NCBI RefSeq assembly: GCF_021602585.1 | Contig: NZ_BQIP01000010.1 | Span: 1-64,000, forward strand | DNA: 64,000 nucleotides | Direction: 5' to 3' | Source: Pseudomonas faucium | GTDB lineage: Bacteria; Pseudomonadota; Gammaproteobacteria; Pseudomonadales; Pseudomonadaceae | Shown here: piece after piece, positions 25,254-34,090 of the stretch | How positions within the stretch are numbered: the first letter of the stretch is position 1 | How the letters are laid out: each line of letters starts with the position of its first letter | Notes under the pieces: model-generated | What the model saw: the letters and a program-made list of their open reading frames with translations, nothing else | The model's database searches: none | Told to the model about the DNA's origin: nothing | Program-made: the position numbers and the translations under genes

Positions 25254-26540
25254 ATGGATATGCAAAAAATCTGGCGTGACAGCCTCGACCTGTGGGGCAC
25301 CCTCGACCAACACCCGATGCTCCACGCCGCCATCGGCCTGGCCGTGCTGTTGTTGATTTCCCTGGTGATCGGCCGCCTGGCGCGCTTCCTGATTCTCCAC
25401 GGCACGCGCCTGCTGGCCCGCCAACCGGCGCTCAAGTGGTTCGACGACCTGCGCCACAACAAGGTGTTCCACCGCCTGGCGCAAACCACGCCGTCGCTGG
25501 TCATCCAGTTCGGCCTGAAGCTGGTGCCGGAGCTGTCCGATACCGCCGCGCACTTCCTCGGCAACGTCGCCCTGGCCTTCACCCTGCTGTTCATGACCCT
25601 GGCGCTGTCGTGCCTGCTCGATGGCCTGCTGGACATCTACGCACGCACCGAGCATGCCCGTACCCGCTCGATCAAGGGCTATGTGCAGCTGGCCAAGATG
25701 ATGTTGTGGATCTTCGCCGCGATCGTCATCGTCGCCACCCTGATCGACCGTTCGCCGCTGTTGCTGCTGTCGGGGCTGGGTGCGATGTCGGCGGTGCTGC
25801 TGTTGGTGTACAAGGACACGCTGCTGTCGTTCGTCGCCAGCGTGCAGCTGACCAGCAACGACATGCTGCACGTCGGTGACTGGATCGAGATGCCCCAGGT
25901 CGGCGCCGATGGCGATGTGGTGGACATCACCTTGCACACGGTGAAGGTGCAGAACTTCGACAAGACCATCGTCTCCATCCCCACCTGGCGCCTGATGAGC
26001 GAGTCGTTTCGCAACTACCGCGGCATGCAGCAGTCGGGTGGGCGGCGGATCAAGCGCAGCCTGTTTATCGACGCCGCCGGCGTGCGCTTTTTGACCCAGG
26101 AAGAGGAACAGCGCCTGGGCCAGGTACGCCTGCTGGGCGACTACCTGGCCACCAAGCGCCAGGAGCTGCAGGCCTGGAACGAGGCCCTGGGGCCGGTGCC
26201 GGAGCTGGCGGCCAACCGCCGCAAGCTGACCAACATCGGCACCTTCCGCGCCTTTGCCCTGGCCTACCTGAAGAATCACCCCAATGTGCATGCGGGCATG
26301 ACCTGCATGGTGCGGCAGATGCAGACCACCGCCGAAGGGGTGCCGCTGGAGATCTACTGCTTCACCACAACAACGGTGTGGGCGGATTACGAGCGGATCC
26401 AGGGGGATATCTTCGATTACCTGCTGGCGGTGTTGCCGGAGTTTGGCTTGAGCTTGTATCAGCAGCCCAGTGGCAATGACATGCGGGTGGGGTTGGCGGG
26501 GCGGGTGCCGCGCCGGCTTGAGGAATTGAGCGAGGCTTGA
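25254..26540 (+). CDS. MscS-type mechanosensitive channel, YbdG-like
   Basis: A 428-residue membrane protein with about four to five N-terminal helices and an MscS core (DRSPLLLLSGLGAMSAVLLLVYKD, then LTSNDMLHVGDWIEMP) near 160-230, followed by a soluble domain. The YbdG type has an extra insertion in the soluble part, as here. The likely start is ATG 25254 (MDMQKIWRDSLDLWG); 25215 and 25260 are also open and none has a strong ribosome site. Role: release of solutes at osmotic downshock. It is divergent from the helicase gene. Confidence 0.85.
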   Translation: MDMQKIWRDSLDLWGTLDQHPMLHAAIGLAVLLLISLVIGRLARFLILHGTRLLARQPALKWFDDLRHNKVFHRLAQTTPSLVIQFGLKLVPELSDTAAHFLGNVALAFTLLFMTLALSCLLDGLLDIYARTEHARTRSIKGYVQLAKMMLWIFAAIVIVATLIDRSPLLLLSGLGAMSAVLLLVYKDTLLSFVASVQLTSNDMLHVGDWIEMPQVGADGDVVDITLHTVKVQNFDKTIVSIPTWRLMSESFRNYRGMQQSGGRRIKRSLFIDAAGVRFLTQEEEQRLGQVRLLGDYLATKRQELQAWNEALGPVPELAANRRKLTNIGTFRAFALAYLKNHPNVHAGMTCMVRQMQTTAEGVPLEIYCFTTTTVWADYERIQGDIFDYLLAVLPEFGLSLYQQPSGNDMRVGLAGRVPRRLEELSEA

Positions 26541-26548
26541 GAGTGCCG

Positions 26549-26652
26549 GGGCCGCTTTGCGGCCCTTTCGCGACACAAGGCCGCTCCTACAGACACACGC
26601 GATCTCCTGTAGGAGCGGCCTTGTGTCGCGAAAGGGCTGCAAAGCAGCCCCC
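26549..26652. repeat. Type 2 REP pair (CCTTTCGCGACACAAGGCCGC family)
   Basis: Facing copies of GGCCCTTTCGCGACACAAGG-type sequence plus GCTCCTAC arms lie between convergent mechanosensitive-channel and AEC transporter genes. The same family recurs at 36773-36865. Confidence 0.92.
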
Positions 26653-26654
26653 AA

Positions 26655-27590
26655 TCACCCCGCATACCCCAGCAAATACAACAACCCAGTCAAGGTCACC
26701 AACGAAGCCACGGTCGACAACAGGATCGTGCGCGAAATCAACCCCGCCTCCCGGTTGTAATACTCCGCCAGCATGAACGGCCCGGTGCCGGTCGGCAGCG
26801 CCGCCAGCAGCACCGCCGACGCCGCCCACATGGTTGGCAAGCTGAACACCTTGAACGCCAGCACCCAGGTCAACGCCGGCTGCCCCACCAGCTTCATCGC
26901 CACCAACGGCCAGGGGCTGGCCTGCGCACCCGTACGCTTCTCGGCCAGAAACGCGCCCAGCGACACCAGCGCGCAAGGCGTGGTGGCCAGCGCCAGCATG
27001 TCGAGAAAATGCATCACCGGCTCCGCCAGCCCCAGCCCGGACACGGCCCAGGCCGCCCCCGCCAGCGGCGAGATCACCAGCGGGTTCTTCGCCAGCGCCT
27101 TGCCGACCACAAGCATCGCCCGGCCGACCTGCCGCTCCTCCTGCAGGCCGATCTCGATCAGCGTCAGCGAAATCGCAAACACCAGGCACACCACGATCAG
27201 CGACGAAATCAGCGCCGGCTGCAAACCCGCCTGGCCAAACAGCAGTAGGCACAGCGGAATGCCGATGTAACCGGTGTTGGCATAGCCCGCGCTCAAGCCA
27301 TCGATGCTCGCCGCTACCAGGCCATGGCCGCTGTACAGGCGCCAGGCCAGGGTGGCGACGAACATGGCCAACGCCCCCGCGCCGAACGCGACGATGAAGC
27401 CTGGGTGCCAGATCTCGCTCCAGGTCGCGGTGGCCGTGACCTTGAACAGCAACGCCGGCAGGCACAGCCAGACCACCATCTTGTTGATCTCGGCAGCGGC
27501 CTTGTCGCCGAGCTTGTTGGCCCGGCGGCACAGGTAGCCGACCAGAATCAGGGCGAAGATCGGCGCGACGATGACGAAGATGGTGTGCAT
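26655..27590 (-). CDS. AEC-family transporter
   Basis: A 311-residue auxin-efflux-carrier-family protein with about ten helices in two five-helix halves. It starts MHTIFVIVAPIFALILVGYL; the half boundary lies near residue 155. Its bacterial relatives carry malonate, malate or other carboxylates. ATG 27590 is used because it lies one base past the stop of the upstream DMT gene, giving a tight operon; an upstream start would overlap that gene. The substrate is unknown. Confidence 0.85.
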   Translation of the reverse strand: MHTIFVIVAPIFALILVGYLCRRANKLGDKAAAEINKMVVWLCLPALLFKVTATATWSEIWHPGFIVAFGAGALAMFVATLAWRLYSGHGLVAASIDGLSAGYANTGYIGIPLCLLLFGQAGLQPALISSLIVVCLVFAISLTLIEIGLQEERQVGRAMLVVGKALAKNPLVISPLAGAAWAVSGLGLAEPVMHFLDMLALATTPCALVSLGAFLAEKRTGAQASPWPLVAMKLVGQPALTWVLAFKVFSLPTMWAASAVLLAALPTGTGPFMLAEYYNREAGLISRTILLSTVASLVTLTGLLYLLGYAG

Positions 27591-27591
27591 G

Positions 27592-28467
27592 TCAGGCCTT
27601 GCGGGCCAGCGGCGATTCAACGCGGCTGCCCAGGCGGCTCAGCCACACCGACGCGAGGATGATCGCGCCACCGATGAACAGCCGGCCCAGCGGTTCATGC
27701 TGGTTCCAGATCAGCAGGTTGAGCAACAGGCCCACCGGCACATGCAGGTTGTTCATCACCGCCAGGGTGCCGCCGGAAACCAGGCAGGCGCCCTTGTTCC
27801 ACCAGTACAGCCCGAGTGCCGTCGGGCACAGGCCGAGGAACAGCAACACCAGCCACTGCACATCGGTGCTCGGCAAGTGCTGGGCGTTGCCGAACAGCAG
27901 GAAGGCCGGCAGCACGACGATCAAGGCGCCCAGGTAGAAGTAGCCGAAGCGCTTGTAGTGCGGCAGGTCGCTGGGGTGGCGGGCGACCAGGTGGCGGTAC
28001 AGCACCTGGCCGGCGGCATAGGTGAAGTTGGCCAGCTGCAGCAGCAAAAAGCCGATGAAGAAGTCGCCACTGATGCTGTCGAAGCGGATCACCCCCGCGC
28101 CGGCCACCGCCACCAGCGCGGCCAACAGTGCCCAGGGGTTGAAGCGCCGGTTCAGGGCGTCTTCGATCAGCGTCACGTGCAAGGGGGTGAGGATGGTGAA
28201 CAGCAGCACTTCCGGCACCGTCAGCACGCGGAAGCTCAGGTACAGGCAGACATAGGTGATGCCGTACTGCAGCGCGCCGATCAGTAGCATCGAGCGCAGG
28301 AAACGCGGCTCGACCTGGCGCCAGCGGGTCAGCGGCAGGAACACCAGGCCCGCCAGCACCACGCGCGCGAGCACGGCGAAATAGCTGTCGACGTGCCCGG
28401 CCAGGTACTCGCCGATCAGGCTGAAGGAAAACGCCTGGATCAGCGCGACGATTATCAGGTAGCCCAT
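27592..28467 (-). CDS. EamA-family carboxylate/amine/amino-acid transporter
   Basis: A 291-residue ten-helix DMT transporter with two EamA repeats, of the subgroup annotated carboxylate/amino acid/amine transporter (starts GYLIIVALIQAFSFSLIGEY; conserved FRVLTVPEVLLFTILTPLHV). GAGAGG precedes ATG 28467. It is the first gene of a two-gene operon with the AEC transporter, separated by one base, so the two probably move related small acids or amines in opposite or alternative directions (inference). Confidence 0.87.
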   Translation of the reverse strand: MGYLIIVALIQAFSFSLIGEYLAGHVDSYFAVLARVVLAGLVFLPLTRWRQVEPRFLRSMLLIGALQYGITYVCLYLSFRVLTVPEVLLFTILTPLHVTLIEDALNRRFNPWALLAALVAVAGAGVIRFDSISGDFFIGFLLLQLANFTYAAGQVLYRHLVARHPSDLPHYKRFGYFYLGALIVVLPAFLLFGNAQHLPSTDVQWLVLLFLGLCPTALGLYWWNKGACLVSGGTLAVMNNLHVPVGLLLNLLIWNQHEPLGRLFIGGAIILASVWLSRLGSRVESPLARKA

Positions 28468-28549
28468 GGTTGCCTCTCGTGGATCAAGGCGGCGACCTTA
28501 GCGGGTTGCGGGCTGTGTGTTCAACCATGAGTAATGTGGGGGCTGTTCT

Positions 28550-28622
28550 GGCCCTATCGCCGGTAAGCCGGCTCCCACAGAGATAGCACAGCACTCAAGG
28601 CTTGCGAGGCCGGCGATAGGGT
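28550..28622. repeat. REP pair (type 1), one copy degenerate
   Basis: An intact left copy (GCCGGTAAGCCGGCTCCCAC) faces a decayed right copy (GCGAGGCCGGCGATAGG). It is part of a 246-base gap between the EamA gene and azoR that otherwise holds only the azoR terminator. Confidence 0.85.
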
Positions 28623-28632
28623 CGGCAGGGGC

Positions 28633-28663
28633 AAAAAAAAGCCCGGCCATCGAGGCCGGGCAG
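28633..28663 (-). terminator. Intrinsic terminator of azoR
   Basis: On the minus strand GCCCGGCC-TCGAT-GGCCGGGC is followed by a run of eight T (plus-strand A8 at 28633-28640). It lies 50 bases after the azoR stop. Confidence 0.9.
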
Positions 28664-28713
28664 GTACACCCAAAGGAGCAAACAAGGTGTCAGGGTTGGG
28701 AATTCGCTGAAGC

Positions 28714-29313
28714 TCAGGCCACCGCCGCCAGCTTGGCCTTGGCCTGGTTGATGCCCTTCTCGTGGAAGTCACCGCTCATGTTCAGGCCTTCGGCATGGAT
28801 GAAGTTCACATCGTGGATGCCAATGAATGCCATCACCTGGCGCAGGTAGGGTTCCTGGTGGTCGCTGGTGGCGCCGGCATGGATGCCGCCACGGGCGGTC
28901 AGGACGATGGCGCGCTTGCCGGTCAGCAGGCCTTGCGGGCCGGTCGGGGTGTACTTGAAGGTGATGCCGGCACGCAGCACGTGGTCGAGCCAGGCCTTCA
29001 GCGTGCTGGGGATGGTGAAGTTGTACATCGGCGCGGCCATTACCAGCACATCGGCGGCCAGCAGTTCATCGGTCAACGCGTTGGAACGGGCCAGGGCATC
29101 CAGTTCGGCGGCGTTGCGCTGCTCTTGCGGCTTCATCCAGCCACCGAGCAGGTTGGCATCCAGGTGCGGCACCGGCGTTACGGCCAGGTCGCGCACGCTG
29201 ATCTCGTCAGCCGGGTGCGCCGCTTGCCACTGCTCGATGAAGTCGCGAGTCAGTTGACGAGAAACGGAATCCTGCTGGCGGGCGCTGCTTTCGATGATCA
29301 GTACGCGGGACAT
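28714..29313 (-). CDS. azoR: FMN-dependent NADH:azoreductase
   Basis: A 199-residue flavodoxin-fold quinone/azo reductase that reduces quinones and azo dyes in two-electron steps at NADH expense. The start MSRVLIIESSARQQDSVSR carries the FMN phosphate-binding strand-loop; VLVMAAPMYNFTIPSTLKAW is the conserved flavin-binding segment and LTARGG a later one. ATG 29313 is chosen because GGAGG lies seven bases upstream; an earlier ATG is open. A strong terminator follows. A LysR gene lies nearby at 29784. Confidence 0.92.
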   Translation of the reverse strand: MSRVLIIESSARQQDSVSRQLTRDFIEQWQAAHPADEISVRDLAVTPVPHLDANLLGGWMKPQEQRNAAELDALARSNALTDELLAADVLVMAAPMYNFTIPSTLKAWLDHVLRAGITFKYTPTGPQGLLTGKRAIVLTARGGIHAGATSDHQEPYLRQVMAFIGIHDVNFIHAEGLNMSGDFHEKGINQAKAKLAAVA

Positions 29314-29370
29314 GGGTGCCTCCATCGGCAAAAAGGGTGCGATTCGATGGAGGTGAGATTAAGGCTTGAC

Positions 29371-29412
29371 CTATCGATAAAAAAGCGTAAAAAGTGGGTG
29401 CAATCTATCGAT
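29371..29412 (-). promoter_or_regulatory. azoR promoter with paired CTATCGAT boxes
   Basis: CTATCGAT occurs at 29371 and 29405, 34 bases apart. On the minus strand TTGCAC (29403-29398), an 18-base spacer and TATCGA (29379-29374) give a plausible -35/-10. The boxes overlap both elements, as expected for a LysR-type binding site. Confidence 0.55.
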
Positions 29413-29421
29413 TAATCCGTT

Positions 29422-29736
29422 TTATTGCGCTTTACAGTCCAGCGCGATGCGCAGCTTGATGATCTGCCGGTTGAACTTGGCCGTCACGTCCACGCTCTTG
29501 CCGGCCGGCACATTGACCCGGCGCACCCGTGGCGCTTCAGGGCCATTGCGGAACATCACCTTGCAGGCCGCCGGCACTTGCCCATAGTTGTTCAGGGTAA
29601 TGGCACCGATGTCGTAGGCGGTGTCGTAGGCGGTGTAGTCCAGCTTGACCCCGGTCAGTTCCTTCTCCACGTCGATGGGGTAAGCCATGGCCCCCAGGGG
29701 CAGGCACATCAGTATTGCCGCACAACACTTCTTCAT
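29422..29736 (-). CDS. Small periplasmic protein of unknown function
   Basis: A 104-residue exported protein. ATG 29736 has AAGGAGA upstream and starts a clean signal peptide (MKKCCAAILMCLPLGAMA, then YPIDVEKE). The mature protein is predicted all-beta (KLDYTAYDTAYDIGAITLNN; SVDVTAKFNRQIIKLRIALD) with two cysteines that may form a disulfide. Similar Pseudomonas proteins have sometimes been labelled as a 3-phosphoglycerate kinase, which the sequence does not support. It lies upstream of azoR on the same strand and only 47 bases from the divergent LysR start. Confidence 0.78.
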   Translation of the reverse strand: MKKCCAAILMCLPLGAMAYPIDVEKELTGVKLDYTAYDTAYDIGAITLNNYGQVPAACKVMFRNGPEAPRVRRVNVPAGKSVDVTAKFNRQIIKLRIALDCKAQ

Positions 29737-29783
29737 GGGCGCTCTCCTTGAAAGAGCGCAGCTTAGGACAACAGGAGCCAAAG

Positions 29784-30707
29784 ATGAAAGCGCCGCGCGT
29801 AACCCTGGATCAGTGGCGAACCCTGCAGGCAGTGGTCGATCACGGAGGGTTTGCCCAGGCCGCCGATGCCTTGCACCGGTCGCAGTCGTCGGTCAGCTAC
29901 ACCGTGGCGCGCATGCAGGAGCAACTGGGCGTGCCGCTGCTGCGCATCGATGGGCGCAAGGCCGTGCTCACCGAAGCCGGCAACGTGCTGCTGCGCCGCT
30001 CGCGGCACCTGGTCAAGCAGGCCAGCCAGCTCGAAGACCTGGCCCACCACATGGAGCAAGGCTGGGAAGCCGAGGTGCGCGTGGTGGTCGATGCCGCCTA
30101 CCCCAGCGCCCGCCTGGTGCGCGCCCTGGCCGCGTTCATGCCGCAGAGCCGCGGTTGCCGGGTGCGCCTGCGCGAAGAGGTGCTGTCCGGCGTCGAGGAG
30201 GTGATGCACGAAGGCATCGCCGACCTGGCCATCAGCAGCTACAGCATCGGTGGCTACCTGGGCGCCGAGCTCAGCGCCGTGGAGTTCGTCGCCGTCGCCC
30301 ACCCCGAACACAGCCTGCACCGCCTGGGCCGCGAGCTGACCTTCCAGGACCTGGAGAGCCAGCTGCAGGTGGTGATCCGCGACTCCGGCCGTGCGCAGCC
30401 GCGCGATGTCGGCTGGCTCGGCGCCGAGCAGCGCTGGACGGTCGGCAGCCTGGGCACCGCCACCACCTTCGTCAGCAGCGGCCTGGGCTTTGCCTGGCTG
30501 CCGCGGCACATGATCGAGCGCGAGCTGCGCGAAGGCGTGCTCAAGCCATTGCCGCTGGATCAGGGTGGCAGCCGCCACCCACTGTTCTACCTTTATTCGA
30601 GCAAAGAGAAGACCCTGGGCCCGGCCACGCAGATTCTCATCGACCTGCTGCGCAATTTCGACACCGCGCCCCTGGACGTGCCCTTCGCAGCCCCCCCGCA
30701 AGCCTGA
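29784..30707 (+). CDS. LysR-family transcriptional regulator
   Basis: A 307-residue LysR-type regulator with helix-turn-helix TLQAVVDHGGFAQAADALHR and the dimerisation helix, then an effector domain. AGGAG lies upstream of ATG 29784. The proteins of this subgroup often control neighbouring reductase or quinone-response genes, so azoR and the small periplasmic gene are candidate targets. It is followed by a hydrolase gene after 13 bases and may be co-transcribed with it. Confidence 0.88.
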   Translation: MKAPRVTLDQWRTLQAVVDHGGFAQAADALHRSQSSVSYTVARMQEQLGVPLLRIDGRKAVLTEAGNVLLRRSRHLVKQASQLEDLAHHMEQGWEAEVRVVVDAAYPSARLVRALAAFMPQSRGCRVRLREEVLSGVEEVMHEGIADLAISSYSIGGYLGAELSAVEFVAVAHPEHSLHRLGRELTFQDLESQLQVVIRDSGRAQPRDVGWLGAEQRWTVGSLGTATTFVSSGLGFAWLPRHMIERELREGVLKPLPLDQGGSRHPLFYLYSSKEKTLGPATQILIDLLRNFDTAPLDVPFAAPPQA

Positions 30708-30720
30708 GAGGACCGCGCCC

Positions 30721-31533
30721 ATGGCCTATTTCGAACATGAAGGATGCTCACTGCATTATCAGGAATACGGCCAGGGCGACCCCCTGGTACTGCTGCACGG
30801 CCTGGGCTCCAGCAGCCAGGACTGGGAACTGCAGGTGCCCGTGCTGAGCCAGCACTACCGGGTGATCCTCATGGACATCCGTGGCCACGGCCGCTCCGAC
30901 AAGCCCCGCGACGGTTACCAGATCGCCACCTTCAGCGAAGACCTGCTGGCCCTGCTCGAACACCTGCAGACCGGCCCGGTGCACTTCGTCGGGCTGTCCA
31001 TGGGCGGCATGGTCGGTTTTCAGTTCGCCGTCGACCACCCGCACTGGCTGCGCAGCCTGTGCATCGTCAACAGCGCCCCCGAGGTCAAGCGCCGCACCCG
31101 CAGCGACTGGCTGTGGTGGGCCAAGCGCTGGGGCCTGGCGCGCATCCTCAGCGTCGAGACGGTCGGCCAGGGCCTGGCCGAACGCCTGTTCCCCAAGCCC
31201 GAGCAGAGCGAGCTGCGCCGCAAGATGGCCCAGCGCTGGGCGCGCAACGACAAGCGCGCCTACCTCAAGAGCTTCGATGCCATCGTCGACTGGGGCGTGC
31301 AGGAACGCATCGGGCAGATCCACTGTCCCACGCTGGTGATCGCCGCCGACCACGATTACACGCCGATACCGTTGAAGGAACGCTACGTGGCGCTGATGCC
31401 CCACGCAAAGCTGGTAGTCATCGACGATTCCCGGCACGCTACGCCCCTTGACCAACCCGAGGTCTTCAACCAGACATTGCTGCAATTCCTCGCAGCCGCT
31501 TCCACCTCTCAAGGATCTTTGAGCCCATGCTGA
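30721..31533 (+). CDS. Alpha/beta-hydrolase fold protein
   Basis: A 270-residue alpha/beta hydrolase, starting [20 protein letters not shown]. The oxyanion motif [12 protein letters not shown] comes first, the nucleophile Ser93 lies in GLSMGG, the acid is in ADHDYTPI and the base in [11 protein letters not shown], so the triad is complete. GAGAGG precedes ATG 30721. The last 7 bases overlap ppiA. The family includes esterases, C-C hydrolases and lactonases; the substrate is unknown. Confidence 0.88.
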   Translation: MAYFEHEGCSLHYQEYGQGDPLVLLHGLGSSSQDWELQVPVLSQHYRVILMDIRGHGRSDKPRDGYQIATFSEDLLALLEHLQTGPVHFVGLSMGGMVGFQFAVDHPHWLRSLCIVNSAPEVKRRTRSDWLWWAKRWGLARILSVETVGQGLAERLFPKPEQSELRRKMAQRWARNDKRAYLKSFDAIVDWGVQERIGQIHCPTLVIAADHDYTPIPLKERYVALMPHAKLVVIDDSRHATPLDQPEVFNQTLLQFLAAASTSQGSLSPC

Positions 31534-32084
31534 AAAAACTCCTGCTCACCGCCTGCTCGGTGGCCTTCGCCACCAGCGTCATGGCCTCCGACAAGACCCC
31601 GCACGTATTGCTGGACACAAGCTTCGGCCAGGTCGAAATCGAGCTCAATGCCGAGAAGGCGCCGATCAGTACCAAGAACTTTCTCGAGTACGTCGACAGC
31701 GGGTTCTACAACAACACCATTTTCCACCGCGTGATCCCAGGCTTCATGGTCCAGGGTGGCGGCTTCACCGAGCAGATGGTGCAAAAGCCCACCCGCGACC
31801 CGATCCGCAACGAAGCCAGCAACGGCCTGCAGAACACCCGCGGCACGCTGTCGATGGCGCGCACCTCCGACCCGAACTCGGCCACCAGCCAGTTCTTCAT
31901 CAACGTCGCCGACAACGACTTCCTCAACCCGGGCCGCGACCGTGGCTACGCCGTGTTCGGCAAGGTCACCAAGGGCATGGAAGTGGTCGACCAGATCGTC
32001 AACTCGCCAACCACCGTCAAGAAAGGCATGCGCGATGTGCCGGCCGACCCGGTGTTCATCAAGTCTGCCAAACGCATCGACTGA
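31527..32084 (+). CDS. ppiA: Periplasmic cyclophilin peptidyl-prolyl isomerase
   Basis: A 185-residue cyclophilin with a signal peptide ([20 protein letters not shown], then SDKTPHV), placing it in the periplasm. The active-site text [15 protein letters not shown] (catalytic Arg in FHRVIP), the segment with [12 protein letters not shown], and GYAVFGKV are all present. It has AAGGAT and an ATG that overlaps the hydrolase stop, suggesting translational coupling. It assists folding of exported proteins. Confidence 0.93.
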   Translation: MLKKLLLTACSVAFATSVMASDKTPHVLLDTSFGQVEIELNAEKAPISTKNFLEYVDSGFYNNTIFHRVIPGFMVQGGGFTEQMVQKPTRDPIRNEASNGLQNTRGTLSMARTSDPNSATSQFFINVADNDFLNPGRDRGYAVFGKVTKGMEVVDQIVNSPTTVKKGMRDVPADPVFIKSAKRID

Positions 32085-32089
32085 TCGCA

Positions 32090-32111
32090 GGTTTCACAAG
32101 GACGTGAAACC
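32090..32111. promoter_or_regulatory. Perfect 8-bp hairpin between ppiA and ABC gene
   Basis: GGTTTCAC-AAGGAC-GTGAAACC, with no T-run, lies 6 bases after the ppiA stop codon. It is possibly an RNA processing or attenuation element between ppiA and the ABC transporter gene, or an operator for an internal promoter. Confidence 0.5.
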
Positions 32112-32146
32112 ACCTCAGGTCGGGTAGCACAGGAGTCTCGTCACCC

Positions 32147-33979
32147 ATGCTGTACCGCCGCTTCGAGCAACTGATCGACATCTTCCGCGACGCCCCGAGC
32201 GAATCGCCGCCCACCCAGGTGTGGCCCTTCTACCTCTACTACCTGCGCCAGGTGTGGCCAAGCTTTCTCGCCCTGCTGGTGGTCGGCCTGTTCGCCTCGC
32301 TGATCGAGGTGGCGATGTTCAGCTACCTGAGCCGCATCATCGACCTGGCCCAGGGCACGCCCAATGCCAACTTCTTCAGCGAGCACAGTGGCGAGCTGAT
32401 CTGGATGCTGGTGGTGATTTTGCTGTTGCGGCCGATCTTCTTCGGCCTGCACGACCTGCTGGTGCACCAGACCATCAACCCCGGCATGACCAGCCTGATC
32501 CGCTGGCAGAACCACACCTATGTGCTCAAGCAGAGCCTGAACTTCTTCCAGAGCGACTTCGCCGGGCGCATCGCCCAACGCATCATGCAGACCGGCAACT
32601 CGCTGCGCGATTCGGCGGTGCAGGCGGTCGATGCCCTGTGGCATGTACTGATCTACGCCGTCACCTCGCTGGTGCTGTTCGCCGAGGCCGACTGGCGCCT
32701 GATGCTGCCGCTGCTGGCCTGGATCGCCGCGTACATCGCCTCGCTGTTCTACTTCGTGCCCAGGGTCAAGGAGCGCTCGGTGGTGTCCTCCGACGCGCGC
32801 TCCAAGCTGATGGGCCGCATCGTCGATGGCTACACCAACATCGCCACCCTCAAGCTGTTCGCCCACACCGACTACGAGCAGCAGTACGCCCGCGAAGCGA
32901 TCCGCGAGCAGACCGAGAAAACCCAGCTGGCCTCACGCGTGGTCACCAGCATGGACGTGGTCATCACCACCCTCAACGGCCTGCTGGTGGTCGCCACCAC
33001 CGGCCTTGCCCTGTGGCTGTGGAGCCAGTCGCTGATCACCGTGGGCGCCATTGCCCTGGCCACCGGCCTGGTGATCCGCATCGTCAACATGTCGGGCTGG
33101 ATCATGTGGGTGGTCAACGGCATCTTCGAGAACATCGGCATGGTCCAGGACGGCCTGCAGACCATCGCCCAGCCGGTCACCGTCACCGACAAGCCCCAGG
33201 CCCCGGCGCTGAAGGTCAGCCGCGGCGCGGTGCGCTTCGACGATGTGGACTTCCACTACGGCAAGGGCGGCAACGTGATCGAAGGGCTGAACCTGGACAT
33301 CCGCCCCGGCGAGAAGATCGGCCTGATCGGCCCGTCCGGGGCCGGCAAGTCGACCCTGGTCAACCTGCTGCTCAGGCTCTACGACGTGCAGGGCGGGCGC
33401 ATCCTGATCGACGGGCAGAACATCGCCGAGGTCAGCCAGGCCAGCCTGCGCGCGCAGATTGGCATGATCACCCAGGACACCTCGCTGCTGCACCGCTCGA
33501 TCCGCGACAACCTGCTGTATGGCCGCCCCGACGCCAGCGAGGCGGCGCTGCACGAAGCCGTACGCCGTGCGCGGGCTGATGATTTCATCCCGCTGCTCTC
33601 CGATGCCCAGGGGCGTACTGGCTTCGATGCCCATGTGGGCGAGCGCGGGGTGAAGTTGTCGGGTGGCCAGCGCCAGCGCATCGCCATTGCCCGGGTGCTG
33701 CTGAAGAATGCGCCGATCCTGATCATGGACGAGGCCACCTCGGCGCTGGACTCGGAAGTGGAAGCGGCGATCCAGGAAAGCCTGGAGACCCTGATGCAGG
33801 GCAAGACGGTGATCGCCATTGCCCACCGGCTGTCGACCATTGCCCGGATGGACCGGCTGGTGGTGCTGGACAAGGGGCACATCGTCGAGAGTGGCAGCCA
33901 CAGCGAGTTGCTGGAGCAGCAGGGGTTGTATGCGCGGTTGTGGCATCACCAGACTGGCGGGTTCGTCGGGGTGGATTGA
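32147..33979 (+). CDS. ABC transporter, fused permease-ATPase
   Basis: A 610-residue half-transporter expected to act as a homodimer. It has a six-helix membrane domain (about 25-330) and an ATPase with Walker A GPSGAGKST near 395, Q-loop, signature LSGGQRQR near 503, Walker B ILIMDEATSALD near 524 and the H-loop AHRLSTIA. It belongs to the exporter group with long cytosolic N-terminal loops, as in lipid or peptide/heavy-metal exporters. CAGGAG precedes ATG 32147. The substrate is unknown; it may share a transcript with hydrolase-ppiA. Confidence 0.88.
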   Translation: MLYRRFEQLIDIFRDAPSESPPTQVWPFYLYYLRQVWPSFLALLVVGLFASLIEVAMFSYLSRIIDLAQGTPNANFFSEHSGELIWMLVVILLLRPIFFGLHDLLVHQTINPGMTSLIRWQNHTYVLKQSLNFFQSDFAGRIAQRIMQTGNSLRDSAVQAVDALWHVLIYAVTSLVLFAEADWRLMLPLLAWIAAYIASLFYFVPRVKERSVVSSDARSKLMGRIVDGYTNIATLKLFAHTDYEQQYAREAIREQTEKTQLASRVVTSMDVVITTLNGLLVVATTGLALWLWSQSLITVGAIALATGLVIRIVNMSGWIMWVVNGIFENIGMVQDGLQTIAQPVTVTDKPQAPALKVSRGAVRFDDVDFHYGKGGNVIEGLNLDIRPGEKIGLIGPSGAGKSTLVNLLLRLYDVQGGRILIDGQNIAEVSQASLRAQIGMITQDTSLLHRSIRDNLLYGRPDASEAALHEAVRRARADDFIPLLSDAQGRTGFDAHVGERGVKLSGGQRQRIAIARVLLKNAPILIMDEATSALDSEVEAAIQESLETLMQGKTVIAIAHRLSTIARMDRLVVLDKGHIVESGSHSELLEQQGLYARLWHHQTGGFVGVD

Positions 33980-33980
33980 G

Positions 33981-34070
33981 CCCCTATCGCCGGCAAGCCG
34001 GCTCCCACAGGTCGCCACAAGTTCCAACACTGTGCAGCCCCTGTGGGAGCCGGCTTGCCGGCGATAGGGC
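33981..34070. repeat. REP pair (type 1) between convergent genes
   Basis: Facing copies CCCTATCGCCGGCAAGCCGG and its reverse complement lie between the ABC gene and the FemAB-like gene. Confidence 0.92.
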
Positions 34071-34090
34071 CCGCGCAGGCAACAAACCAT

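Noticed and set aside
28500-28712. Gene between EamA and azoR
   Set aside because: Only a decayed REP pair and the azoR terminator are present; the open frames are short and lack starts.
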